A DNA stretch of 64,000 nt from Margaritifera margaritifera (GCA_029931535.1 JAQPZY010001684.1:1923001-1987000), one strand, 5' to 3'; counted from the stretch's first letter, positions 17,798 through 27,449 are shown. Program-made: numbers and translations. Notes: generated by a model from the letters alone, not told the origin.

Positions 17798-20700
17798 TCA
17801 GAATGAATAGTTAGGCTTGGAAGTACTCCCTTTTTTATACTGCAGATCGGCGTGTCCGTACGGCAAAGTGGTGTGGTTTGGAAGTCTCACTCGTTTCTGG
17901 TACACAATTTGGTAAACTTTTTGTAAAGGACGACTGACGATTTGGTGATTAGGTAACCGTACGATGTTGTGAGGTTCTAACGTTTTCACTCGAAAGTCTT
18001 CCTCTTGTCCAGACAGCAAAGCATTTTTCAAAACCTCAAAATTGACCACTCGGCTGGTTCGATAGTTCAGGGCTAATCCTTTGACTTTACATTTGGTGTG
18101 AAGTTGGCCTTGTTGGTCTCGGTATCGGTACCCGTAATTTTTAGGGCCACCGCTGGCAAAACTCAGGATGGTCTCTTGAGGGTGCTCGTCCGTCCAGGCT
18201 CCTAAGCGATCTCCTTCGATGGTAGGGTGTGGGCAACCAGGGCGATGGATGTACATACAACTGTCGGTGTCAAAGTACAGGACACGATCTCCCAAGACTT
18301 CTAAAGCTTCGTCGTACAATTTCAAGCGAGCATGGGCTGTCACGTAGGCTGCAATGACCACGTTGCTAAAATGGTCGGGGCGTACAAACTTGCATTCTTC
18401 TTCGAAATTGACTAAGATCAAATCTTCACGGACGATTTCTACGTGTTTCATCAGTTTACTTTTGTCGTCCACCAGTTTAGGAAAGTGAAAGATTTCGTAC
18501 ACTTTCAACAAACGGTATCCTCGATCCAGAGCCGGAAACAATTCGGCGCTGACCCACGTTCCTGTCAAAGCGCGTTCTTCCTCCGTGTGTTGACAGGGGT
18601 GATCTTGGTTGCATGTTTCGGCACACATACGGCATAAAGGAGTTTTCCTTGACAATGATGAGGTAAGATAGGATGGTACAAGTTTGTCGGGGGTAAGACT
18701 TGGCATTTGATCAATCCTTCGTACTGACGAATGTGTTCCACGTCGATGTGTTCTGTCAAGATTTCAGGGTGTCCGGTAGGAAATCGTTTGTATTTGCACA
18801 CCCAAGGATACAACGAACACACGTCGATGTACTTGATTTCTTCTCCTCTTGATTCGTCTACGTCGTACAGCAAACGCGTGGCATTGGTTCGTCCTCCAAA
18901 CAAACTGTGGCGTGGATCCAAAGGTTCGATGTCGACCACGTCGTAACTTTCGGCAATGCGCCTAAATTCAGGATCGGTTTTGAAACGTCGATCGTACTCG
19001 TGCTCCCACATTTCTACCACTTGGTATCCTTGACTTTCTAACTTTAGTCGTCGTTGGTAAGTGTGTTGGTACAAATCTTCCATGCTGACTCCCGTGAGAT
19101 GTTTTTTCAGGTCTCGTTGAGGAAAACAGGTAGGGCATCCGTGAAACAAACAGCCCTGAAATTCGTACACCCTCTGAGGGTTTTCTAAATCCCAACCATC
19201 CACTGAAAGACTGCCTATTTTCTTTTCTCCCCCTCCGTTTCTGGCATGTTGTATCCATTTGTCTTCTTTTTGGCTCAAGTAATGGAGCCAACGCAAAGCT
19301 TTGGCCGAGTATTGACGACTGGCGAAGAGAGACGTGTTCGGGTCTATGATGGCTAGTTCGTTCTCGGGCATGAAGTTCTTGGTGTACACTAAGGTACAGG
19401 CTTTAGGTAGGGTGCACGCTTCTTTCAAAGGATCGATGTCTCTGTGATCTAGAAATAAATGTCGAAACTTGCCACAGCAACGGCGCAAAATGTCCACATC
19501 GCATCGGCAATACTTCAGCATTTCGTCTTGGAAGTCAAACGGTTCTGACTGGTGAGCGTGGTACCAAACGTGAAAGGCTTCTCGGTGTTCGGGGTGCATT
19601 CCGTCGGGGTCGTAATAGTCAACGTCAAGCAAATGTGGTAGTACGGCGTGTTGATTGGCTTCAGTATTGAAGAAGTGAGGAAAATATCCTTTGGCCATTT
19701 CTGTCATACCAAATGTTTTAGGCATTCGACTTAAAGGCATGGCCAAATAACTCATGGAATCTTTGAATTGCACTTGTCCCACTTGCATGTAGATGAGTTT
19801 TTGCTCCGTTTATGGTGACTTTAGGGCATTCAGTACCTTGTTACAAATAATATTTTAACAAAAACTGTCCATCTTATCCAGAGAAATTGTGAGCCATGAC
19901 GGTTGCATAGCGATGACAGTCTCCATAACGTTGAATGTCCTCTTCGCTCCAAGTGTCGTCGGTAGGGTCTAAAATCCATTGAGCAAACTCTGACACAGTG
20001 TTAGGACCACGAAAGATATTTTCACGTCCTCCTGGATCCTACTACAATGAGGACAGTGAAAATGGATAGGTTTTTGGATGCACTTCTCACAAGCCCGATG
20101 AGCGACGCAGAAATTGGGAATGTGAATGCCCGTTTCTTGCATGCATTCAAAATAAAAAAAGATGAAATCCACTTTGTTCTTGTTTTTGTTCTGATCCCTC
20201 TTTAATTCTTTCTTCAGTGTATTGTCGTACTTTTGAATGAAACATTGATGATCATAATCCACGATTTGGTCACAAATGTGGTATCTTTTCTTGCCGGTAC
20301 AAGTGTGTCTCTTGGGGTCGTTGGTTTGAATCAGGTGTCCACACGTAGAGCACAATTTCAATAAGTCGCAAGCACTTTTCTGCTGGTGAACTTGTGTCTT
20401 GCGATGCTGTTCGTAACAAGAGGGACTGACAAAGGTTCGTCGACACGTCTCACAATTGACGTGTTGTTCAGGAAGGCATGGATTGGCAGCTAAACAGCCC
20501 CGACATCTCTCTCCGCAATGAATGTGTCGCTCTCGACTGTTAAATCCTTGGTCGCATTTCTCGCAGTAGTAAGAGTATTCCAGAAATCCTGTGATACTGT
20601 TGATGGCATCGAAATGTTCTCGATGGTAATAGACATGAATGTATTTTCCCTCCGGGAAATCGGGGCCTCGAAACAGCAGAGCTCCGCGAACTTCTTGATG

Positions 20701-21449
20701 GTGTACTTTCAAGGTGTAGCCAGGAGCCAAGACGTCTTGAAGTTGTTGCATTTGAGAAATGCCACACGCGGTGTCTTTGGGTATGCCTGCTTGTCGTAAC
20801 AGGAGTTCTGCTTCGTTTCGTTGTTGGACTCTGTCCGACTTTCGAATTCTATTCCAGGCTCTTTTCCATTCTGTGGTCTCGTTCTTGTCGGGATACGTTC
20901 GCCCCACCACGATGGCACGGACCAAGCACATCTGGTCCTGGGAATTGTCGATTTGGACGACACTCTGTTTGGTACTGCGAAGGTCGTCCACCAGTAACGC
21001 TTTCCTTCTTTGTCCGCTACCTCGAGGAGGGGAGACGTGAGTCATATGAATTGTAGCCTTTCCATCGGTGATGTTAAACTCTTCGTTGGATTGTTGAACG
21101 TGTTCTATTTTGGTGATGACTTTGGCTGGTGTTAATTCTGCCGGTGTGCTGAACTCGATCCAGACAGGCGACTTCAAACTGTCGTGATGGATGGACAGTC
21201 TCAATCGATCGTCCTCTTTGGCTCCGCATTGTCGTTTCAACTTCTGTAACACAGAGCCCCACAAATCGGTAATGAACCCGGCAGATTTCTCGGGAGGCAC
21301 TTCAGACTTGAAGTCTTTAAAGTGAACGGTGTGAGTGTAAGCCGTAGTTCGAAATTTTCTTGAGGTTATTTTTTGCGTCTCTCGAATGCGATAGTAATTT
21401 TGGTGGATTCTTTGGGTTGATTAGAAGGCACGGTTTCAGGCTCACTCAT
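17798..21449 (-). pseudogene. protein-primed family B DNA polymerase, internally deleted and frameshifted
   Basis: ATG 21449 is the likely start; a frameshift in an A run near 21375 precedes the long frame at 21300. The N-terminal third has Cys/His clusters (YYCEKCDQGF, CGERCRGC, CETCRRTF, CSTCGHLI). Exonuclease motif I reads FFYFECMQETG near 20150, with Tyr where Asp is expected. Motif II (AHNFSG-stop-DGQFLL) is near 19890 and motif III (YCRCDVDIL) near 19505. Palm motif A is KYIDVCSLYPWV (near 18820) and motif C LYFDTDSCMY (near 18270). Between EIFHFPKL and VDDKSKLMKH (about 18480) the fingers and motif B are absent, an in-frame deletion of probably >100 residues. The product could not polymerise. 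Confidence 0.88.
17831..17840 (-). promoter_or_regulatory. TATA box (GTATAAAAAA) of the BIR gene
   Basis: The minus strand reads GCAGTATAAAAAAGGG about 65 bp upstream of ATG 17769, within the last codons of the polymerase gene. Confidence 0.5.
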
Positions 21450-21591
21450 CTATCTCCTCTTCGAAATCGCTAGCATGAACTTGAGCTAGCACTTCATCGA
21501 GCGGTGTTTCAGGCGGCACGGAAAGTCTTCGTCGCCGTGGCCTCTTCGTTTCTTCTTCTGTTTTCTCATGGATTGAGCGTGATCTTTTCAT
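21442..21591 (-). CDS. short nuclear-signal-like peptide ORF upstream of the polymerase
   Basis: 49 codons: MKRSRSIHEKTEEETKRPRR and more Arg, then VPPETPLDEVLAQVHASDF and an acidic end. The TGA stop overlaps the polymerase ATG (ATGAGTGA). It may be a small regulatory protein, a leader ORF, or the first exon-like segment of the polymerase in another frame. It is divergent to the zinc-knuckle gene, whose start is at 21596, so the two starts are only a few bases apart. Confidence 0.35.
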   Translation of the reverse strand: MKRSRSIHEKTEEETKRPRRRRLSVPPETPLDEVLAQVHASDFEEEIDE

Positions 21592-21595
21592 CTTG

Positions 21596-22222
21596 ATGTC
21601 TGACTTGAATCTGATGGAGTTTCACACAGGGAGACTATATATAGAGAGACCTTCCTACCCTCAGAATCACTATTTGTTATTCCACTTTCAAACTGTGAAG
21701 ACGGAAGAGTCAAAAAGATGTATTCCAATTTATAGCCCTGCCGCTTACTATAAGGCTATTGACGACCGCAACTTTCAAAACTACTGCGCTCGAGATAAAA
21801 GTCAAGATACTTCCTATATCTGCCAAAAGAAAGGACATTGGGCTTCCTATTGTCGACAACGTCAATACCAAGGAAAAGAAAAGAGAGATAAAAGTCAAGA
21901 TACTTGCTATATCTGCCAAGAGAAAGGACATTGGGCTCCAGAATGTCCACAACGTCAACACCAAGGAAAAGACAAGAGAGATAAAAGTCAAGATACTTGT
22001 TATCATTGTCAAGAAAAAGGACATTGCTCTTCAGAGTGTCCTCAGAAACAAGAGAACCCCAAAGAGAGGGAGGAAGCCGAGGGATCTTCAGCCCCAGAAG
22101 AAGAAGAACTCATCCCCGTCGTCAAGAAAGGCAAGAAAGCTAGACAATTGGAAGACAGTGAGGAAGAAAAAGAACTCTTGATCCCTGTGAAGAAATTCAA
22201 GAAAAAGAGAGACAGACAGTGA
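21596..22222 (+). CDS. triple CCHC zinc-knuckle protein
   Basis: Intact frame of about 208 codons on the plus strand, opposite to most genes. Residues about 60-160 hold three near-identical repeats of 36-38 residues (RDKSQDTCYICQEKGHW type), each a CxxCxxxxHxxxxC knuckle. The first has Ser in place of its first Cys. The tail alternates Glu and Lys runs (EEEELIPVVKKGKKAR, EEEKELLIPVKKFKKK). Zinc knuckles bind single-stranded nucleic acid. ATG 21596 lies before a TATA-like box (CTATATATAG, 21634-21643). If that box is the real promoter, translation would begin further in and the first 15-30 residues would be absent. An AATAA-rich stretch follows the stop. Confidence 0.6.
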   Translation: MSDLNLMEFHTGRLYIERPSYPQNHYLLFHFQTVKTEESKRCIPIYSPAAYYKAIDDRNFQNYCARDKSQDTSYICQKKGHWASYCRQRQYQGKEKRDKSQDTCYICQEKGHWAPECPQRQHQGKDKRDKSQDTCYHCQEKGHCSSECPQKQENPKEREEAEGSSAPEEEELIPVVKKGKKARQLEDSEEEKELLIPVKKFKKKRDRQ

Positions 22223-22420
22223 ACGATGAACTTTGAGTGTGGTGTCATGTTCATTGTGATTATTTTTAATAAGAGAATAGACCAGAATGGAAAAAAGTAA
22301 GTGTCTTTGTGTTTTTTGTTTATTTTAGAGTATGGACGCACGCACGCACTCACTCACTCACTCTTACACAAAACCAAGGAATGGGATTTAAAGTTTTTAA
22401 TTGATTTTGGCAAATTGAAT
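22223..22420. other. intergenic spacer between convergent genes
   Basis: A/T-rich 3' flank of the zinc-knuckle gene with a candidate poly(A) region near 22265, followed by (ACGC)n/(ACTC)n tetranucleotide runs at about 22335-22363. Confidence 0.4.
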
Positions 22421-22423
22421 TAT

Positions 22424-22470
22424 GATCTTTTCTTGGCAAATAGGTGGCCCTGAAAAGGACCGTTGGGGTG
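22424..22470 (-). terminator. histone-type 3' stem-loop plus downstream element (copy 2)
   Basis: The minus strand reads ACCCCAAC, then GGTCCT-TTTC-AGGGCC (22461-22446), ACC, then after 10 bases CCAAGAAAAGATC (22436-22424). Stem, loop, flanks and purine-rich element all match replication-dependent histone mRNA ends, where CAAGAAAGA-type sequence pairs with U7 snRNA. It begins 27 bases after the stop of the bZIP gene, a normal spacing for histone genes. Confidence 0.85.
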
Positions 22471-22488
22471 TTTGTTTAAAAAACAAAC

Positions 22489-23039
22489 TTATGGACTGGA
22501 CATGATCAGCTTCAACTGTCTCAATCCCTTTCCACGACCAACTCCTATTCCTCCTCCTGCTGATGCTTTGGTGGTAGTAGTAGTAGTAGTGAATGGTGGT
22601 AGTGGTGGTGGTAGCATCTCACTAGTAGTTGTGATGGGCTTAGAATGTTTGGCCCGTGAAGGTCTCTTTCTCTTAGGTTGTGTTAAAGAAATCAGATACA
22701 AGTTTCTCAGATTCTTTAACTCCGCTAAATTGTCTTGTAGTAGACTCACCGTTTTGTTTTCCTCACACTCTTCTTTCTGTTCTTCACACTTCTATTCTTC
22801 TAACTTTCTTCGGCTTCTCTCTGATGCTGTAAAAAAAATTCCATTTCTTCTTTTTGCCTCTTTTAAAAATCATCCATGACAGGCAAAGAGGCCGCTACAG
22901 CAGTCGTAGTTTCAGGTACAAATTCTTGAGAAGAAGACAAAAAATCAACAAAATCTAAATTAAAATCTTCCGGTTGGAAGTTCACTACGGCTAACGTCGC
23001 AGGCTCACTCCAATACATTGTCTTTGCGGTATCCGTCAT
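22489..23039 (-). pseudogene. bZIP (ATF/CREB-like) transcription factor, frameshift plus stop
   Basis: ATG 23039 follows a TATA box by about 45 bp. The N-terminal ~58 residues are acidic with bulky hydrophobics (EDFNLDFVDFLSSSQEF), the look of an activation domain. After a frameshift in a T run near 22860 the next frame has a basic stretch with RRN...ASERSRRK and a TAG near 22792. A leucine-rich coiled coil follows (VSLLQDNLAELKNLRNLYL). Its end resembles CREB and ATF4 zippers (ELKxLxxLY/I). Then come KRKRPSRAKHSKP and a Gly/Thr/Pro-rich tail. bZIP dimers bind CRE sites (TGACGTCA), which occur three times in this element. The mRNA would end at a histone-type stem-loop. Confidence 0.6.
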
Positions 23040-23080
23040 ACTTAGGCTGTCCAAAGTAAAATCCCTACGAACGCTGTGAT

Positions 23081-23215
23081 GCCTTTATACTCAAGATGAC
23101 GTCACACTCCGCTCTCTTCCGATTGGAAGAAAAACCTACCCGCTTGTAACGCGCGCTTGGATTGGTAGTTCATTTCGATCCGTTTCAATCCGCTCTTAGG
23201 CTATATATACCACCG
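23081..23215. promoter_or_regulatory. divergent promoter of the bZIP and H2B-like genes
   Basis: Minus-strand TATA (GAGTATAAAGGC) lies near 23082-23092 and plus-strand TATA (GCTATATATACC) near 23200-23211. Between them lie a perfect CRE (TGACGTCA, 23097-23104) and two ATTGG sequences (23122, 23161), which are CCAAT boxes on the other strand. CCAAT plus TATA is typical of histone gene promoters; the CRE would let the element's own bZIP act here. Confidence 0.65.
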
Positions 23216-23246
23216 CTTGTCTCGTAGAGCTTCACCGTTTCTCAAG

Positions 23247-23480
23247 ATGTATACCTCAGTGGAATCATCGAACCTCGTCTCGGGGATGCTGTTCAATCCG
23301 GACTATCCCATGTATGTAAAAGCCTCATGGGCTATCACGAAGATGACCGAGACAGCCATATCGAAACGAAGAATTTATGTGGAACGCCAAGGATGTTTGA
23401 AGCGTGTATTGATCTACGGTCCGGAAGTCAGACGAAGTCTAAGGGAAAGAATAACCTCCAGGAGATGTCTTCTATGTTAA
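23247..23480 (+). CDS. short H2B-like histone-fold protein
   Basis: 77 codons from the first ATG (23247), 36 bp after the TATA box, stop at 23478-23480. Read against histone H2B, positions line up without large gaps: the N-P-D turn with K-A nine residues on (NPDYPMYVKASWAI), a helix-2-like stretch (TKMTETAISKRRIYVERQG), then K-R-x-x-I-x-x-x-E-V-x-x-S-L-R (CLKRVLIYGPEVRRSLRER). The last is the loop L2/helix 3 signature of H2B. The C-terminal helix and basic N-terminal tail of canonical H2B are absent. A histone-type 3' stem-loop 25 bases after the stop strongly supports histone ancestry. Identity with H2B is low, so another histone-fold protein is possible. Confidence 0.5.
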   Translation: MYTSVESSNLVSGMLFNPDYPMYVKASWAITKMTETAISKRRIYVERQGCLKRVLIYGPEVRRSLRERITSRRCLLC

Positions 23481-23499
23481 CTGAATTGGTTCATATGAC

Positions 23500-23543
23500 T
23501 CCAACGACCCTTTTCAGGGCCAATCATTTTTCAAGAAAAGATT
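23500..23543 (+). terminator. histone-type 3' stem-loop plus downstream element (copy 3)
   Basis: The plus strand reads ACTCCAAC, GACCCT-TTTC-AGGGCC (23506-23521), then AATCATTTT and TCAAGAAAAGATT (23531-23543). One stem pair is an A-C mismatch; loop and downstream purine element are canonical. It ends about 20 bp before the right terminal repeat. Confidence 0.8.
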
Positions 23544-23561
23544 AATTTTTCATGATTGCCT

Positions 23562-23717
23562 TATATATATATGTGTGTGTGTGTGTGTCCCTCTCCCAAT
23601 ACTTCTGTCCCCCACTGCCCCAGAGTGCCCCCCCACTGCCCCCAACTGCCCCCAACTGTCCCCAATATTAAATTCCCCTTACTGTGCCAGAGCGCCCCCC
23701 ACTGCCCTCGATCTACT
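23562..23717 (-). repeat. right terminal inverted repeat of the Polinton
   Basis: It mirrors the left repeat: (GT)n, CCCTCTCCCAATACTTCTGT, C-rich units (variants of CTGCCCCCA), CCCTCGAT and CTACT at the outer end (23713-23717). Confidence 0.9.
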
Positions 23718-23723
23718 TACACT
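23718..23723. repeat. target-site duplication, right copy (TACACT)
   Basis: Identical to 6047-6052 and directly abutting the terminal repeat. Confidence 0.9.
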
Positions 23724-25129
23724 TGCAATAATTTATCAATTTCTTTTGGAAGGGTAATAAATAGTATTCATCTGGAATTAATTTCCCTCAAGGGGATAGT
23801 CTTTTGAAATGGTCGTCTAAATATGTTGGTATCTCTAAATCCACTTCTAAAATCCACCCTGTGTCATTAACAGCAGGAATATTTAACAGGTTTATCTCTG
23901 TCCATCTAATCTATTCATCACTCCCCCATGTAAAGTTTTTAACCAGCATTTATTGTCTCATTACCTAGACATATAAATTATTGTTGTCAAGATACATGAT
24001 ATATGACCTTGACCGGATTTTGTACTCACCTTGTGACATGGAACTTTCTAAGTCCCCATCACATTTTATCTTTTCATCATTATGAACATAGTATTCTTTA
24101 CCTGCCTTGGCGTATCTGCGTGGGATCATGTTAATACCACCTATATCTCCACCCTCAGTCATCAAAAGCATGTTATAATCTGTCAAAAGTTCTATTCTTG
24201 ATATCTCTAAACTGGCATCATAAGCTAAACCAGTCTAATGTCATAATGTACTGGGTCAGTCTTGAAGTTTTCTACACATACATTTCTGAACTCTCCAAAA
24301 ATGTCAAATACTATTAGTGTGTCATTCTGCATGTAGCAGTCGTGAAGGTCACCGAGTGTGTTCAATTTAAGTGCGATATCGCATCGTATTCATACAGGTA
24401 ATCCTTATCTAATATGTTAGAGTCAATCAGAATTGAGTAAAACGTTTCATTTTGTGGCATATATGTTTCATTTAATCGTTCAGTGCTTTCCATGTATTCA
24501 CATGGTATATGTTTTTCCTAAAAAATGTAGGTTTAATGTATCAAAATGTTTTAATGTTTCTATAAATTTGCCATCAGGTAATATTTTGGCCAAATGCTGT
24601 AGAGATTGGCTCATGAACCTAAAGCTTTCTACAAATTTAATCATTCTTTTAGCAGTTTTTTAAATTTCCATCCTTATTCAACCTATCTACTATGAAATCC
24701 TTGCTGAATGAAAAGTATTTTACCTCATCATATGGATAATATTTTACAAGCTTGTTGATGTACGTCATAATCAGACAAGTTATGAATGAATAGTGGTCTG
24801 TATTTTGGGTATAAGAAATTCAAATTACAGTATCTGTGAGCAGGACCACTGTACATTCCAGTCAAGAGATCACGGTGGCGAACTTTGTTTTTAGAGGCGG
24901 AGTCTCACGCACCCCCGGTGCTAAATATTTCCCTCTCACAGGTATGACATGTATTCGTTGAATTAAAATGATTTTTTTTTTATCTTCATCTGTGAATACC
25001 ATAGGTTTGTTTGGATTTTTTCAGTTCGTTGTAGATTAGTCTCACTATCCTACCCAGCCAGTTATAAAACACCTGTATGCAATCAGTATCTCTTGAATCG
25101 ATTCACCTGTAACATGTGTACATTGAATA

Positions 25130-25204
<75 letters not shown>

Positions 25205-26350
25205 ACCTGATGTACTTAGCTGTTAGCACTGTCCAGGATGTACTGGTTTTATTTGAAGCATCATTATAATTTTGTGGTGAGTAGCTCGTACACTTCGTGT
25301 ATGATATAATACTTTTTTAAAGCTGTAAGAAACGACATAAGGGACTTTCAATTGATGATGACAATTTCTCAATGTAACAACATATCCCTTTTCAAGCATG
25401 ATTACATCGAGTTGTCTACACTTAAACATTCTCTTTGTGATCGGATAACTTTTCTGGTACAATGAAAAACAAATTCAAGCATTTTTATTAGATGTGTATT
25501 CCTTCCAACAATGTTTGCTTACTCGTGATGATACCAATTTTGATAAGTCTTTTGTGCCAAAGAATGGTATTTTTCCATTCCATCAAATAGAATCCACATT
25601 TCAACAAGATTATCATTTTCTTTTTCTGTCCCTCTAACTGTTCTAATATATTGATCTTCAACTATTTCATACACATTTACGGATTCGAGTAAATTTTTTT
25701 AATGCACTGTAATGTTATAGGGCATCTGTGAAACCAATGACTGCATCTAACCAAACTATATTTTGATTGCCTATTTACGTTATCACTCGGGTATTTAGTA
25801 CAGATTAAACTGCATAGAGAAAAACATCCATCATCCTGTTACGTTTCTGCAAGCCTCTTCATTTTTCACCCATTCAGTAAAATTTATATATGAGCTTCAG
25901 ATTGTCGATTAAAACCTATCTTCGTGCAATGTTTAAAACTTAAGTCCTATCAAGCATCCTAATCGCACTTTCAGTTATTTCCTGGCTAAATTTGGTATGT
26001 TAAATGTCGAATAAGCGCTCCATTATATCATCCATTTCACCGCTGTTCATTATGTTCATAGGACTTGTTCTACAGTAAAATTCATTGTATTCAATTTTCT
26101 CTCCGTGGGACTCTTGATAGGTCTCATTATTTTTTCTACCTGAACTTTTACAGAACCAAATTTACGGGTTTTGTTAATTATGACTTTTTCAAGTAGGGTT
26201 CAGTGTCCTTGGAAAATTCATGCAAATCTTGATTGTTACCACCGTAAAATCTGTACTCGCTTACAATTCTCCTGAAAGAATCCCTAAGCCTTTTTATGAC
26301 GGTGCCGTTTAGGTTTTGCTTATTCATTCGTCTCAATTCTTTACCACTTT
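23724..26350 (-). pseudogene. N-terminal half of the older Polinton-type DNA polymerase B, interrupted
   Basis: Read leftward from about 26350 in changing frames. An N-terminal region (TVIKRLRDSFRRIV) is followed by QLKVPYVVSYSFKKVL near 25300, the exonuclease I strand with its D-F-E changed to S-F-K. A Cys/His block follows near 24850-24990 (NSTNTCHTCE, then LDWNVQWSC-type remnants of the DHDH zinc motif). After it come GLAYDASLEISRIELL and GGINMIPRRYAKAG (24060-24235), then IMYLDNNNLY (palm motif A, near 23980), and WILEVDLEIPTYLDDHF near 23850. It then stops at the target duplication and resumes at 6046. An (AT)n tract at 25131-25199 has expanded inside it. It is clearly older than the nested element. 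Confidence 0.78.
25131..25199. repeat. (AT)n microsatellite
   Basis: About 35 AT units inside the decayed polymerase gene. Confidence 0.95.
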
Positions 26351-27390
26351 GTTATCGTATTACTGGAGTCTTAATGCTTTTCCAACACGTTTTGGAATAG
26401 GTTGAGGAAGTATCGCTGATTTAATTATCTAACTATTTCAACGTATATTTTACTACGCGTTGTTTTATTTAACTAACTAAATTTTAATATCTATTTTAGT
26501 ACATTTTGTTTTATTTAACGGTCATAAATTTTTTGCAAAATGCCCACTTCAGTACCAAGTACCCCGGGGGATAGTCCACAGGAACGAAACACTTATTACC
26601 ACCAGGGCAGAATCCCCATTGGAGATCTTTTTCCTACGTGATAGTACGTTGTTCTCATTTAGGAATTTTTGTGTTGTTAGTTTCACGAAGCTCTTTATAC
26701 AAGTCATACATAGGACCAGCATCTTCCTAGCGCCTTAATGGCTGACCTAGGCTGCATCATTCATTTACATGATGGTTAATTTGCCCTTTTTCAGTTTGTA
26801 TCACTGTGTCATGAAACTCCCAATGCATACTCTTTACTCAAGAGCAGCTCCTTTATATCCTATCGCCCTTCTGGTTGAATCGGCCGCTTCAGAGAGTTTA
26901 CGTAGCAACTTCCTTTTTCTTTTCATTCGAAATTAAACTAACACTTAGTGTTTTTGATCTGTGACATGCTGTAGATACTGATGAAAGCTCAGATATTTAG
27001 GGATTAAAATTGCCTTATATACTGTTATTGTCACCGTTATTTACAACATGGTATGTGGATATTTAGATACATACGTTTTTCCTAAATATCTTTTTTGCTT
27101 AGGACCTCTAAAGGTCTTAATCCGGCCCTGCTCTGCAGGATGTAAAAATAAGCTTTAGTCTCCGCCAATCAAGCTGCTTACTAAATAAGCAGTCTCTGCA
27201 TTATTGGTATCGAGTATTTCTCCGTTCCATATCGTTTGGTGGATTTTCATTACCACAACTATAGAATTTTATAAAATCCATTTAATGGAGTAGTATGATT
27301 TCAAAAGTATGACGTGTTTCAATAGGACGGTAAAGGAGAGGTCTGATACACCACTCTGAAAGTCCATTAGTATGGTAGGTGGTCCAGCCA
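26351..27390. other. non-coding stretch, probable end of the older Polinton-like element
   Basis: No genes are recognised. The region should contain the right terminal repeat of the older element, but I could not match it to sequence left of 3.3 kb. A phrase with CTAAAGGTCTTAATCCGGCCCTG near 27107-27130 resembles a transposon end but lacks a partner. Confidence 0.3.
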
Positions 27391-27395
27391 TGATG

Positions 27396-27397
<2 letters not shown>

Positions 27398-27449
<52 letters not shown>
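27398..27449. repeat. (GT)n microsatellite
   Basis: About 26 GT units. The open frames across it (poly-His/Thr) are artefacts. Confidence 0.95.

Larger units (their letters stand above)
6053..23717 (-). mobile_element. complete Polinton/Maverick (adintovirus-like) element, 17.7 kb
   Basis: The element is defined by inverted repeats starting AGTAG at both ends and a perfect 6-bp target duplication. It carries the full Polinton set: protein-primed polymerase B, retroviral-type integrase with chromodomain, packaging ATPase, adenovirus-type protease, and major and minor capsid proteins. It also has unusual accessory genes (BIR, F-box-like, bZIP, H2B-like, triple zinc knuckle). Most genes lie on the minus strand, packed with 0-40 bp gaps or short overlaps; two small genes at the right end are on the plus strand. 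Single stops or frameshifts interrupt most large genes, so the copy is probably inactive. It is inserted into an older Polinton-like polymerase gene. Confidence 0.95.

Noticed and set aside
21710..22024. Minus-strand membrane-like frame over the zinc-knuckle gene
   Set aside because: Antisense shadow of the three zinc-knuckle repeats.
6053..23717. Introns as the explanation for broken frames in the Polinton
   Set aside because: Breaks are single stops or one-base shifts with conserved sequence immediately on both sides; no GT...AG pairs are needed. A TTTTTTTTACAG acceptor-like motif in the bZIP gene near 22827 is the only case worth testing.
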